Assembly: GCA_002381645.1 (NCBI GenBank) | Contig: DFXE01000001.1 | Location: 63,479 to 127,478 of the forward strand | DNA: 64,000 bases | From: Bacteroidales bacterium UBA4116 | GTDB lineage: Bacteria; Bacteroidota; Bacteroidia; Bacteroidales; Tannerellaceae | Reading direction: 5' to 3' | In this document: positions 9,034-17,565 of the stretch, in pieces | Numbering within the stretch: position 1 is the stretch's first letter | Layout: every line of letters begins with the position of its first letter | The notes under the pieces: generated by a model | Databases searched by the model: none | Told to the model about the DNA's origin: nothing | What the model saw: only the letters and a program-made list of their open reading frames with translations | Made by a program: the position numbers and the translations under genes

Positions 9034-10230
9034 ATGCCTAAACTCCATTACTATAATCCGGGGCATGAAACTGTGGTGTTGATCAATAACCCGTATTATA
9101 CACCTTCGGGTAATGTCAGGAAAATGATAGCAAACCTTTCCTGCTTACCCCTCTGGTATGCCGGTCCTAAAGATTACGTTCTGGTAAGAGATAAAAATCA
9201 TTTGCAATTCCTTTCCTCGCTTCCAATGGAAATACGTCCGGAGGCCACCCCGGTTACCTGTGATGAGCTTAGCCTCGAATCGCTTTCTCTCCCCTCACTC
9301 GTTGCCGCCCCTTGGGGAATTACACCACAAAGCATCCTGCTTTTTAATGAATTAAAGGACAATTACGGATTGTCATTAACTGTACCGCAATGGAAAGACG
9401 AATATATTCCATTAACAGCGAGGCAGACAGCGGCAAACGTTCTGCATAAATTAGCCGGTTCAGGAATTGCAACACCTGCCTCACCCGTCTTTTTCGAAGA
9501 ATTGGACGAACTGGAGCACTGGCTGATGGCACACCCGGGATCATATGTGATCAAAACCCCATATTCGTCCTCCGGAAGGGGATTACGCTGGATCGATAAA
9601 AACATATTGGAAGAAAAGGACAGGAACTGGATTAAAGGAGCCCTGAAAAAACAAAAAGCAGTCAGTATCGAACAGGTGTTAGATAAATGTCAGGATTTCG
9701 CAATGGAATTCTACTCCGAAGCAAAAGGAAAGGTGGAATACAAAGGATTATCCGTATTCGGCACTTCGAACAGAGGTGCTTACACAGGAAATGAGATGCA
9801 GGCGCAGGAATCGCTGCTAAGGTATATCACTGCTAAAACGGGAATGGAAAAATTCCAACAGATCAGTGAGGCACTGATCCCGATACTTGGAGAAATCTAC
9901 CGGGATTACGAAGGATATATGGGTATAGATATGATGGTTTACAAAACACAAAACAACTCCTATCATATCCATCCCTGTGTCGAAATAAACATGCGGTACA
10001 CCATGGGAATGGCTGCCGTCGAAATATACCAACGGTATATACACCCGGAAGCCAAGGGCGTACTGAAAGTGGTATATGAAGTCGACTCCAACAAATTATA
10101 CGAATGGCATCAGCAAATGAAGGAAACCTGTCCGCTGGCATTGGATAATAAGAAAATAAGGAAAGGATACCTATCTTTGTGCCCGGTTACAAGGGAAACA
10201 AATTATATTGCTTATCTTGTTGTCGCATAA
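9034..10230 (+). CDS. Uncharacterised ATP-grasp-like protein
   Basis: A 398-residue soluble protein without signal peptide. The C-terminal half resembles an ATP-grasp fold: VIKTPYSSSGRGLRW (about 170-185) looks like the Lys plus Gly/Ser-rich nucleotide loop, EYKGLSVF and HPCVEINMRYTMG (about 310-325) look like the acidic/Asn metal-binding strand. The N-terminal half begins with LHYYNPGHETVV and probably serves substrate binding. ATP-grasp enzymes join an acid to an amine or thiol through an acyl phosphate, but no substrate can be read here. No biosynthetic partner lies next to it. The ATP-grasp assignment is by motif likeness only. Confidence 0.65.
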   Translation: MPKLHYYNPGHETVVLINNPYYTPSGNVRKMIANLSCLPLWYAGPKDYVLVRDKNHLQFLSSLPMEIRPEATPVTCDELSLESLSLPSLVAAPWGITPQSILLFNELKDNYGLSLTVPQWKDEYIPLTARQTAANVLHKLAGSGIATPASPVFFEELDELEHWLMAHPGSYVIKTPYSSSGRGLRWIDKNILEEKDRNWIKGALKKQKAVSIEQVLDKCQDFAMEFYSEAKGKVEYKGLSVFGTSNRGAYTGNEMQAQESLLRYITAKTGMEKFQQISEALIPILGEIYRDYEGYMGIDMMVYKTQNNSYHIHPCVEINMRYTMGMAAVEIYQRYIHPEAKGVLKVVYEVDSNKLYEWHQQMKETCPLALDNKKIRKGYLSLCPVTRETNYIAYLVVA

Positions 10231-10339
10231 AAAGGACACCGGTATGTAACTTTATGGTGATAACCATCGTCTAATACATATAAACAATTTAATAATCCGG
10301 ATCAGAAGTTATCACTGGTCAATTAATTAACACATTATT

Positions 10340-11095
10340 ATGAAAATAAAATTACTGTTCGTTACCTTATGTATCTCCGCCTTACTTTCATCCGCATGTA
10401 GCCAGGATCGTATCAAAGGAAACGGAAAGCAAATGGTTAAAACCATCCAGGTTACCGATATACATGATATATTTATCGGGGAAAATATAGAAAATCAGAA
10501 TAACTTCTTTGGCAAAGGAAAGAAACCGACCCTAACCTATCATCAGGGCAACACGGCAAGCCTTGAAATCACGATCGACGAAAATCTCTTTTCGTTACTG
10601 GACATTCAAGAGAACGACGGAAAACTTACGATCCGTTCCAAAAACGACGACAAGATCAGACCTACCAACTTTACAATAAAAGTATCCTCACCGGAACTGC
10701 ACAGAATAGACATCAGGGGCGTTATGGATTTCATTTCCGAAGCCCCGTTAAAAACAGATGATCTGGAGATATCCGTAGGCGGAGTAGGCGACGTGAAAAT
10801 AAATTCGCTGGCGTGCGAAGACTTCAATTACAATTTGTCGGGTGTAGGAGAACTCATCGTAAACGGAGAAGTAGATAAAGGAAATTACACATTGACAGGC
10901 GTTGGCAAGATCAAAGCCTTCGATTGCCGGGTAAAAGACCTCACCTGTAACCTTTCCGGTGTAGGGAGCATGGAGGTGAACGCTACCGAACGATTAGACG
11001 CTAACAGTTCGGGGGTCGGTAATATAAGGTACAAAGGAAACGCTTCCGTTAATCAAAGCTCATCAGGCGTCGGGTCGATCAAAAGCGCAAACTAA
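10340..11095 (+). CDS. DUF2807 (head-GIN type) lipoprotein
   Basis: A 251-residue predicted lipoprotein with lipobox LSSAC (C20) after a hydrophobic signal. The mature part is a DUF2807 right-handed beta-helix-like domain: short strands separated by repeated SGVG, GGVG and TGVG turns, seven or so copies from about residue 145 to the end. The function of this family is unknown. It is followed 99 bp later by a paralogue that uses a different turn motif (AGSG). Both face outward from the cell membrane or outer membrane. No Asp at +2 of the mature protein was seen (CSQD), so outer-membrane sorting is plausible but unproven. Confidence 0.85.
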   Translation: MKIKLLFVTLCISALLSSACSQDRIKGNGKQMVKTIQVTDIHDIFIGENIENQNNFFGKGKKPTLTYHQGNTASLEITIDENLFSLLDIQENDGKLTIRSKNDDKIRPTNFTIKVSSPELHRIDIRGVMDFISEAPLKTDDLEISVGGVGDVKINSLACEDFNYNLSGVGELIVNGEVDKGNYTLTGVGKIKAFDCRVKDLTCNLSGVGSMEVNATERLDANSSGVGNIRYKGNASVNQSSSGVGSIKSAN

Positions 11096-11193
11096 AACAA
11101 AGTGATCATATGAAACGAGCCTGTAAAACTTTTTTTCTCAACCAATAAGTTTATTGCGAGTTTCATAGCTATCTTCTTTTAATATTTATTCAA

Positions 11194-11991
11194 ATGAAAG
11201 CAAAAGTATCTCTTTTATTCGCATGCCTTCTTTTAGTCATAGCAAACAGTTGCAATCCGTTTCAGATGGTCCGCGGAGACGGCAACCTCATCACGCAGGA
11301 AATTCCGATCAGCGATTATGATAAGATCGAAGCCTCCAATTCGATGAAAATAAATTATGTCCAATCGACTGACGCACCCGGTTTAACGATCACAACCGAT
11401 CAGAATATTTTTGAAAAATATTACTTTATAGTAAAAGATAATACGTTGGAGATAAAACCGAAAAGGGAATTCAGGCATGCCAGGTTCCTGCCAACTGAAT
11501 TTACGGTAACGACAAATTCCAGCACCTTAAAAAAAGCGGAACTTGCCGGAAGCATCGATCTCAATACCAACAGCCCGATACATACCGATAAGTTGACTGT
11601 AAAACTTGCCGGAAGCGGAAACATCAATCTAAACGAACAGGTTAAGACAGATAAACTCAACGTTGAGATTGCCGGAAGTACAACCGTCAATGCTTTTTCA
11701 CTCGAAGGAAAGGAATTCGACGGGGAAATCGCCGGATCAGGTAAGATCAACCTCGGAGGCATCATGCAGAAAGCGTCGTTTGAAATCGCGGGTAGCGGTA
11801 CAGTAAGAGCTTTCGACCTTCAGGTAGAAGACCTTACATGTGATATTGCCGGAAGCGGGGATATAGAAGTCAGCGTAAGCAACCGTATCAAAGCCGGTAT
11901 AGCCGGGAGCGGTACCATTAAATATAAAGGTAACCCGGCAACCATAGATAAAGACGTAGCCGGATCGGGTACGATAAAGAAAGTCGACTGA
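11194..11991 (+). CDS. DUF2807 (head-GIN type) lipoprotein, second copy
   Basis: A 265-residue lipoprotein with lipobox IANSC (C20). As in the upstream paralogue, the mature part is a repetitive beta-rich DUF2807 domain, here marked by (L/I)AGS(G/I/T) turns about every 19-21 residues (some eleven copies). The shared region GDGNLITQEIPISDYDKIEA is the usual DUF2807 head. The pair is a tandem duplication that has drifted so the turn motif of one copy is SGVG and of the other AGSG. Its stop codon TGA abuts directly the stop of the convergent epimerase gene, sharing the palindrome TGATCA. Function unknown. Confidence 0.86.
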   Translation: MKAKVSLLFACLLLVIANSCNPFQMVRGDGNLITQEIPISDYDKIEASNSMKINYVQSTDAPGLTITTDQNIFEKYYFIVKDNTLEIKPKREFRHARFLPTEFTVTTNSSTLKKAELAGSIDLNTNSPIHTDKLTVKLAGSGNINLNEQVKTDKLNVEIAGSTTVNAFSLEGKEFDGEIAGSGKINLGGIMQKASFEIAGSGTVRAFDLQVEDLTCDIAGSGDIEVSVSNRIKAGIAGSGTIKYKGNPATIDKDVAGSGTIKKVD

Positions 11992-13005
11992 TCACAACCA
12001 TTCGTTTTCCTTATACCAGGCGATACTTTCCTCCAATCCCTTACGAAGCGGATAAGAAGGTTCGAAGCCCAGGTCTTTTCGCAGAGGCTCAACGTCGCAA
12101 ATCCAGTTCCGCTGTTTCAGGATAAGGAATTTGTCGGAGTTTAGCGTCATGCTTTTGCCGAAAAGTTTTCCGATACCTTCCGAACACAGGCAGGCAAAAT
12201 ATACCAGGCCCGTAGGGATACGGGCGCGGACAACATGCCGTTTACCCAGCACATCCTGTATCAGACGGGCAAACGATTCGTCGGTATACGTATCACCGTC
12301 GGCCGCAAAATATTCTTTATTCCGGATATTTTCATTCTCGAGCGCCAAAAAAGCAGCCCTTGCCAGATCTTTTACGTAGATAAACGTAATCCGTTGCGGA
12401 GTAAAGCCCACAGCAAAATCAAAGCCCGCTTTGATACTTTTGATCTCCATAAAATAATCCTTTTCGCCCGGCCCGTAAACGCCGGTTGGCCGCAAAATAA
12501 CATACGGAAAATACGACTGCCGGCGTAAATGGTTTTCCGCCTCGAGTTTACTTTTACCATAGGCAGTATTAGGTTTCTGAGGATCACCGATGGAAATCGG
12601 GCGGAATGTTTTCTCATCCCCCCGGCCGTAACTGCTGAGGCTGCTCATGAGCAGGAATTTTTGTGGCTTACAACCCGAGGCCGCCAGTGCTTCGATCAGG
12701 TTAGCCGTAAATCCGGAATTAACACGGAAGAAGTTTTTCTTATCCGCCGTTTTCGTCAGTCCGGCATTGTGGATCACATAATCCCACGGGCCATTCTCTT
12801 TTGCGAAGGCTCTTAATTGTGCCGTAAGTTGTTCCTGGTCCGCGTATTTCAGGTCGATAAAACGGATACGCTCATCCTTCAATTGGTCGCGGCTGCTTCC
12901 CGCGCGGACGCCTGCCCATGTCTCGTATCCCCTGCGAAGCGCTTCGGCAACCAAAAAGCCCCCGATAAACCCGCTTGCGCCGGTAATTAATATAGATTTC
13001 TTCAT
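11992..13005 (-). CDS. NAD-dependent epimerase/dehydratase (extended SDR)
   Basis: A 337-residue extended short-chain dehydrogenase. The Rossmann motif GASGFIGG is at residues 8-15, the catalytic Ser is in LLMSSLSSYG, and the catalytic YxxxK is YGKSK (about 149-153), followed by RPTGVYGPGE, typical of sugar-nucleotide epimerases and of 3-beta-HSD-like reductases. It has no signal peptide. Substrate cannot be told: no sugar-nucleotide cluster is nearby. It lies 33 bp downstream of znuC on the same strand and could be co-transcribed with the zinc genes, although a functional link is not evident. Confidence 0.85.
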   Translation of the reverse strand: MKKSILITGASGFIGGFLVAEALRRGYETWAGVRAGSSRDQLKDERIRFIDLKYADQEQLTAQLRAFAKENGPWDYVIHNAGLTKTADKKNFFRVNSGFTANLIEALAASGCKPQKFLLMSSLSSYGRGDEKTFRPISIGDPQKPNTAYGKSKLEAENHLRRQSYFPYVILRPTGVYGPGEKDYFMEIKSIKAGFDFAVGFTPQRITFIYVKDLARAAFLALENENIRNKEYFAADGDTYTDESFARLIQDVLGKRHVVRARIPTGLVYFACLCSEGIGKLFGKSMTLNSDKFLILKQRNWICDVEPLRKDLGFEPSYPLRKGLEESIAWYKENEWL

Positions 13006-13038
13006 TTGATACTGACGGTTTGTTAGTAAAGCAACGAC

Positions 13039-13791
13039 TCAGTGTTTTTTCAATACCCGGTGCGGCAGGTCGCCGTGGCCTACCAGGTCGATGGGACAGG
13101 CATAAGCCTCGCCGAGCCACTCTTCCGACAGGTCCACACCCGGATGATAATGCAATGTCTCATTCACACAGGCGATATTTTTTACCATCGAAAGGACCGT
13201 ACCGATATCGTGCGATACCAGGATAATGGCGCTTTCTTTATTTATCTCGCCCAGCAATTCATTGAAATGTGATTCGAAACGCTTATCCACATACGAACTG
13301 GGTTCGTCGAGGATGAGCACCTGCGGACGGGAAACGATGGACCGCCCGAGCAGCACACGCTGGAGTTGCCCGCCGGACAGCTCGCCTATCGGCCGGTTCG
13401 AAAGCCCTTCCAGTCCCATCTGGCCGATCACCCGGTCGATATTTTGATGCTGGGCGGCGGTAAACGAACGGAACCGGGGTTTCTCGGCGGCCAGTCCCGA
13501 AGCAACCACTTCGCGGACCGAGATCGGAAACTTCTTATCGATCTGGTTCATTTGCGGCAGATACCCTATGCGAAGGGAAGGCACAACTTTTCCCTCATGG
13601 AAAAAACGAACACTACCCGACACCGGAGCCAGCAGGCCGAGGATCACTTTCAGGAGGGTGGTCTTTCCGCCCCCGTTCGGTCCGATAATACCCAGAAAGT
13701 CGCCCTCATACAGGTCTGCCGACACATTCCGCAGAACGGTCTTACTGCCGTAAGCGGCTGATATATCATTTATTTCGATCAGTTTATTCAC
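13039..13791 (-). CDS. znuC: Metal (probably zinc) ABC transporter ATP-binding protein
   Basis: A 250-residue ABC ATPase. Walker A GPNGGGKTT at 37-45, Q-loop in YLPQMNQ, signature LSGGQ at 138-142, Walker B LILDEP at 159-164, and switch His in LVSHD. Sequence type is that of ZnuC/MntA-family ATPases. Its start overlaps the end of the substrate-binding protein gene by 8 bp, so the two are translationally coupled. The usual third part, the ZnuB permease, is not in this unit nor anywhere in the window, so it must be encoded elsewhere. Confidence 0.9.
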   Translation of the reverse strand: MNKLIEINDISAAYGSKTVLRNVSADLYEGDFLGIIGPNGGGKTTLLKVILGLLAPVSGSVRFFHEGKVVPSLRIGYLPQMNQIDKKFPISVREVVASGLAAEKPRFRSFTAAQHQNIDRVIGQMGLEGLSNRPIGELSGGQLQRVLLGRSIVSRPQVLILDEPSSYVDKRFESHFNELLGEINKESAIILVSHDIGTVLSMVKNIACVNETLHYHPGVDLSEEWLGEAYACPIDLVGHGDLPHRVLKKH

Positions 13792-14686
13792 CAGCCAGCG
13801 CCTCCCCGATACGAATCATTTCTTCACTCCAGTTATAATCCAGCGGATTGATCGTCACTAAGCGGCAACCGGTTTCCCTAGCTATTAACTCGGCGTTTTT
13901 CCGGTCGAATTCTTTTTGGATGAAAACCACATGCGCATTATACTTCTCGGCGGTTTCGACCAATTCGCTCAACTGTGCCGTCGAAGGCTCTTTGCCATCC
14001 ATTTCGATACACAATTGCATCAGGTTAAATTCGCCGGCAAAGTAAGTGAGCGCCGGATGATATATAATAAACGCGCGGTTGGTGAGCGGCGAGATAAGCT
14101 CAACCAGCCGGGCCTCCGTTTCATTGATCTCAGCCATCAGTTCATTATAATTTTCCCAGTAATACCTCGTATTCTCCTTATCGAGCGTTATAAAAGCGTT
14201 CAATATATTCCAGGCGATCATACGTGCGCCGGAAACAGAACTCCAGATATGCGGATCGATCCCCCCGTGGTGATGGTGTCCGGAATGATCGTGCCCGTCA
14301 TGGTGGGCGTTATCGTGATCTTCCCCGTTAATGATCAGTTCGAGCCCTTCGGAGAGGTCAAAAACTTTCATATCAGGATTATTTTCGCGGATATTTTGCA
14401 TCCAGGCCTGCTCGAAGCCGATGTAACCGATCTGAAAATAAGCGATGCTTTTCCCTATATTGATCATCTGCCTGGGAGTAGGATCATAAGTCTCCGGACT
14501 TTGACCGGAAGGTACTACCGTATGAATGGTAAAACGGTCGCCCGCTATCTTCTCAGCAAAATAACGCTGAGGCTCAATCGTCACCGAAATCAGGTTACCA
14601 TCCGGTTCTTTACCGCCGCAACTCAACAGCATCAGGATAAAACCGGATACGATCGCAAAATTTATTTTTCTCATTGCCTTGTACAT
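13784..14686 (-). CDS. znuA: Zinc-type ABC transporter substrate-binding lipoprotein
   Basis: A 300-residue cluster A-I metal-binding protein. Signal peptide with lipobox LLSC (C23). The His-rich flexible loop typical of zinc-specific members is at 124-140 (HDNAHHDGHDHSGHHHH). Expected metal ligands are H146 in DPHIW, H210 in IIYHPAL and D283 in NPLDYNW. The first ligand, normally His in SPHTYEP, is Glu here (E65 in SPETYDPTP). An alternative start four codons later (MRKINF) is possible. It is the first gene of znuA-znuC. The His-loop favours Zn over Mn, although the Glu/His/His/Asp ligand set leaves some doubt about metal preference. Confidence 0.9.
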   Translation of the reverse strand: MYKAMRKINFAIVSGFILMLLSCGGKEPDGNLISVTIEPQRYFAEKIAGDRFTIHTVVPSGQSPETYDPTPRQMINIGKSIAYFQIGYIGFEQAWMQNIRENNPDMKVFDLSEGLELIINGEDHDNAHHDGHDHSGHHHHGGIDPHIWSSVSGARMIAWNILNAFITLDKENTRYYWENYNELMAEINETEARLVELISPLTNRAFIIYHPALTYFAGEFNLMQLCIEMDGKEPSTAQLSELVETAEKYNAHVVFIQKEFDRKNAELIARETGCRLVTINPLDYNWSEEMIRIGEALAGE

Positions 14687-14738
14687 TCATGCAAAGATAC
14701 AGTTAATTCGTTGATATGAAATAAACGCCTGCTTCTAA

Positions 14739-17093
14739 TTAATTACGGTAAATGTACTTTTCGCCGCCTTTCAAAGATACGGTTCTTGTATTTTCACCAT
14801 ACCGTATTTTACATTTCTTTCCCTTATCCGCATATATGACGGCGGCAGTAAGTTTGCCGTCTTTCCATTTCATGTCCACCGTATAACCACCCCGCGCCCG
14901 TAGCCCACTTATCTCACCGTCTTTCCACATAACGGGGAGGGCCGGCAGGAGATGTATTTCACCGTTATGGCTTTGCAACAACATCTCGGCAATACCCGCT
15001 GTGCCACCGAAATTCCCGTCGATCTGGAACGGCGGATGGGTGTCGAACAAATTCCCTAACGTAGACTTGGCAAGCAGTTCCTGTACATTCATCCCCGCCT
15101 CGTCGCCGTCGAGCAGGCGGGCGTAGAAATTGATCATCAAGGCACGGCTCCAACCCGTATATGATCCCTGTTTGATCTCACCCTCGTTATATTTCCGGCG
15201 GCGTTCGATCGTCCGCCGGGCAGCAGCGAAGAGGTCTTGCTTATCCGGGGTGATGGTCGTTCCGGGATATAGCCCGAACAAGTGTGAGATATGCCGGTGC
15301 CCCGGCTCAGCCTCCTCATAATCCTCTATCCACTCCTGTATGGTATTATAACGCTTGCCGACGCGGACGGGAGGTAATTTTTCCAATGTATTTTCCAGCC
15401 GTTTACGAAATGCAACATCCGTTTTTAATCGACCGGCAGCCAGGAGGCAGGCATGAAACAGTTCCGTAATGATCTGTACGTCCATCGTTGCCCCGTACGT
15501 CAGCATATACGATTTACCATCCGGCAAAAGATAGGAGTTCTCCGGCGAATTGGAAGGCGCCGTCACTAAGAATCCGTTTTTATCTTCGATAAGATAACCC
15601 AGTATAAACTCCGCGGCTTCCTTCATACAGGGATAGGCCTCTTGGCGCAGGTAAGTTTCATCGCCGGTAAAAAGATAATGTTCCCACTGGTGCAGGGTGA
15701 GCCACGAGGAAGCGATCGGGAACGTGCCCCACCCCACCCCGTCGGCAATTGCCGTGCGGCCGAACGGATCAGTCAGGTGGTTCACCGTCCACCCTTCAGA
15801 ATTGTACGTTTTCCTTGCCGTAACCCTTCCCGGTTCGCGCAGGGCATTGATCAGGCGTGAAAAAGGAACGGCCGTCTCCGGCAGATTACAAACTCCGGCA
15901 GGCCAGTAGTTCATCTGTATATTAATATTCGTATGAAAGTCGGAATTCCAGGGCGCATTCATATCCTTGTTCCATATACCCTGCAGGTTGGCCGGAAGAA
16001 TACCCGGAGCCCTCGACGAGTTCATCAGCAGGTAGCGCCCGTACTGGAAATAAAGGGCGACCAGCTGCAGGTCGGTATTTCCTTCGCGCACCCTGCGGAG
16101 GCGTTCATCAGTAGCTACGATGTCGGCCGCTTCATTACCCAGCCTGAACGATACCCTGTCGAATAAAGACGAATGCTCCTGTATGTGCTTTTCTTTAACG
16201 AGATTAAAATCAGTTCCATCGTTTGCGTCAAGAATTCCTTTGCAAATAGCGGAAGGATCGATCGAGCGGTCGAAATTAAGCCGCTGAAAATTATAATCCG
16301 TAGCCGCCGTAAAATAGAAAACCGCTTCGTCGGCCCCCTCCACATAGAATGAATTGTTGACAGCCGTCAGCCTGCCCCCTTTTGTTTTTCCCGAAATACG
16401 CCCCGCAAATTTCATATGCAGGCCGCCTTCACCCGTTTGCCGTTGCGGTAAATCCACAATTTGTCCGCTGATGGCTAATTCATTGTCAGAAACCGGATAA
16501 GCAGTAGCATCCTGTGCGCGTGTGTAGGAAAGGCGGAATGTGAGCTTCCCCGGCGAACCGGCAACCAGCCGTATCACGATCATATCCGCAGGGGCCGAAG
16601 CAAAGACTTCCCTTTTGAACAACGTTCCTTCCATATTATATTGTACCGTAGCGATCCCTGTGGAGAGGTTCAATTCCCTGCGGTAGCCTTCTACCGGGGG
16701 AAGAGAAGCCCGGTCGCCGTAAAAATCTATTTTTATCTCGCCGAACGATTGATACGAACGGATGCGGAGCGGATCGCTTTTCATATACTCTTCGGACAAT
16801 TCCATTGCCTTATCAATTTCACCCGCAAGAAGGTGCTGCTGTATCAAAGGAAGCTGATCCCTTGCGTCGGCGTTGGCATCCGACCTGTACCCCGCCCAGA
16901 GGCTTTCCTCATTCAATTGGATAGTTTCGCTCAAACAGTCGCCAAAGACCATGGCGCCCAATCTTCCGTTTCCAACCGGGAGCGCTTCGTACCAGTCTGC
17001 CGCCGGTTGATTATACCAAAGCACAGGCTCGAGGGCGTTTATTTGCGGAAATAGAAGTAAAAATAAAAATGTAAGGTGTTTTTTCATGATCAT
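14739..17093 (-). CDS. GH95 family alpha-L-fucosidase (or related galactosidase)
   Basis: A 784-residue secreted glycoside hydrolase. Signal peptide about 1-20 (MIMKKHLTFLFLLLFP); an alternative start is M3. N-terminal GH95 beta-sandwich begins at LWYNQPAADWYEALPVGNG (25-43). The (alpha/alpha)6 barrel carries the inverting-enzyme residues: Asn pair N389/N391 in HTNINIQMNYWPAG, the conserved SPEN Glu (E518) and Asp D692 in FQIDGNFGG, which match the Asn/Asn, acid and Asp positions described for GH95. Members hydrolyse alpha-1,2-fucosides; some act on L-galactosides. No SusC/SusD or other CAZyme is adjacent, so it is an orphan rather than part of a polysaccharide locus. A 20-bp inverted repeat sits just upstream. 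Confidence 0.92.
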   Translation of the reverse strand: MIMKKHLTFLFLLLFPQINALEPVLWYNQPAADWYEALPVGNGRLGAMVFGDCLSETIQLNEESLWAGYRSDANADARDQLPLIQQHLLAGEIDKAMELSEEYMKSDPLRIRSYQSFGEIKIDFYGDRASLPPVEGYRRELNLSTGIATVQYNMEGTLFKREVFASAPADMIVIRLVAGSPGKLTFRLSYTRAQDATAYPVSDNELAISGQIVDLPQRQTGEGGLHMKFAGRISGKTKGGRLTAVNNSFYVEGADEAVFYFTAATDYNFQRLNFDRSIDPSAICKGILDANDGTDFNLVKEKHIQEHSSLFDRVSFRLGNEAADIVATDERLRRVREGNTDLQLVALYFQYGRYLLMNSSRAPGILPANLQGIWNKDMNAPWNSDFHTNINIQMNYWPAGVCNLPETAVPFSRLINALREPGRVTARKTYNSEGWTVNHLTDPFGRTAIADGVGWGTFPIASSWLTLHQWEHYLFTGDETYLRQEAYPCMKEAAEFILGYLIEDKNGFLVTAPSNSPENSYLLPDGKSYMLTYGATMDVQIITELFHACLLAAGRLKTDVAFRKRLENTLEKLPPVRVGKRYNTIQEWIEDYEEAEPGHRHISHLFGLYPGTTITPDKQDLFAAARRTIERRRKYNEGEIKQGSYTGWSRALMINFYARLLDGDEAGMNVQELLAKSTLGNLFDTHPPFQIDGNFGGTAGIAEMLLQSHNGEIHLLPALPVMWKDGEISGLRARGGYTVDMKWKDGKLTAAVIYADKGKKCKIRYGENTRTVSLKGGEKYIYRN

Positions 17094-17119
17094 TAGAATA
17101 AGAAGCGAAAGATAACGAT

Positions 17120-17139
17120 TTACTTTTAAGAAAGTAAAC
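17120..17139. promoter_or_regulatory. Inverted repeat, candidate operator of the GH95 gene
   Basis: TTTACTTT (17120-17127) and AAAGTAAA (17132-17139) form a perfect 8-bp inverted repeat with a 4-nt centre. It lies 27-46 bp upstream of the GH95 start, just behind a minus-strand -7-like box TATCTTTC (plus 17108-17115), where a repressor would block RNA polymerase. Confidence 0.45.
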
Positions 17140-17308
17140 TGCCGGAATAATCTTTTCCTTACCCAAAGAACCGTTTACAACTTTCACTTTGCCAATTTGT
17201 TTCGAAAACAGAAAATCGGGACGTTCGTTTTTTTGCAAGAGTCTCAAAACGAAACAGGGAAGCGTTCGTTTTTTTGTGATCGTCGGAAATCGAAACAAAT
17301 AGCGGTAT

Positions 17309-17359
17309 GCAAAAAAACAGGGATCACATTTTTAACCGGTAAAACTTCTGTTTTTTTGC
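17309..17359. repeat. Long-armed inverted repeat GCAAAAAAACAG/CTGTTTTTTTGC
   Basis: Perfect 12-bp arms (17309-17320 and 17348-17359) around a 27-nt centre. Related T7G runs lie at 17222-17235 and 17263-17276, making a small cluster of similar repeats in one intergenic region. Confidence 0.6.
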
Positions 17360-17499
17360 GAAAGGCTGCCTTCCGTTTTTTATAGTTTCAAACAATAAAT
17401 AAACTTCTTTTATAAAGATTTAGCAGATCCGGTTTAAAATTGACACTTATTTTTGTAAAATAGTACGGAAATGTTTTTTTTTAATACGAATTAAACGTT

Positions 17500-17507
17500 T
17501 ACCTTTG
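17500..17507 (+). promoter_or_regulatory. -7 box of the RND efflux operon
   Basis: TACCTTTG matches TAnnTTTG. The upstream region at the right distance is a T-run rather than a clean TTTG. Leader to the adaptor gene would be about 50 nt. Confidence 0.55.
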
Positions 17508-17565
17508 GCTTTAGTCTTAGATTTTGACTCTATTGTAAACCTAATAAATATAAGACCATCCAAAA

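Larger units (their letters stand above)
17094..17565. other. Divergent intergenic region with operator-like and poly-T repeats
   Basis: 472 bp between the GH95 gene (minus) and the RND operon (plus). It holds the inverted repeat at 17120-17139, two copies of CGTTCGTTTTTTTG (17222-17235, 17263-17276), the inverted repeat 17309-17320/17348-17359 and the RND -7 box at 17500-17507. Short open frames across it look non-coding. Confidence 0.6.

Noticed and set aside
11109..11167. 8-bp inverted repeat TATGAAAC/GTTTCATA before the second DUF2807 gene
   Set aside because: The arms are 43 nt apart and AT-rich, with no T-run; likely chance.
13916..14719. 267-codon plus-strand frame over znuA
   Set aside because: Lies entirely antisense to the binding-protein gene, without domain or promoter.
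17197..17385. 62-codon frame in the repeat cluster
   Set aside because: Made of the T-run repeats, low complexity, non-ATG start.
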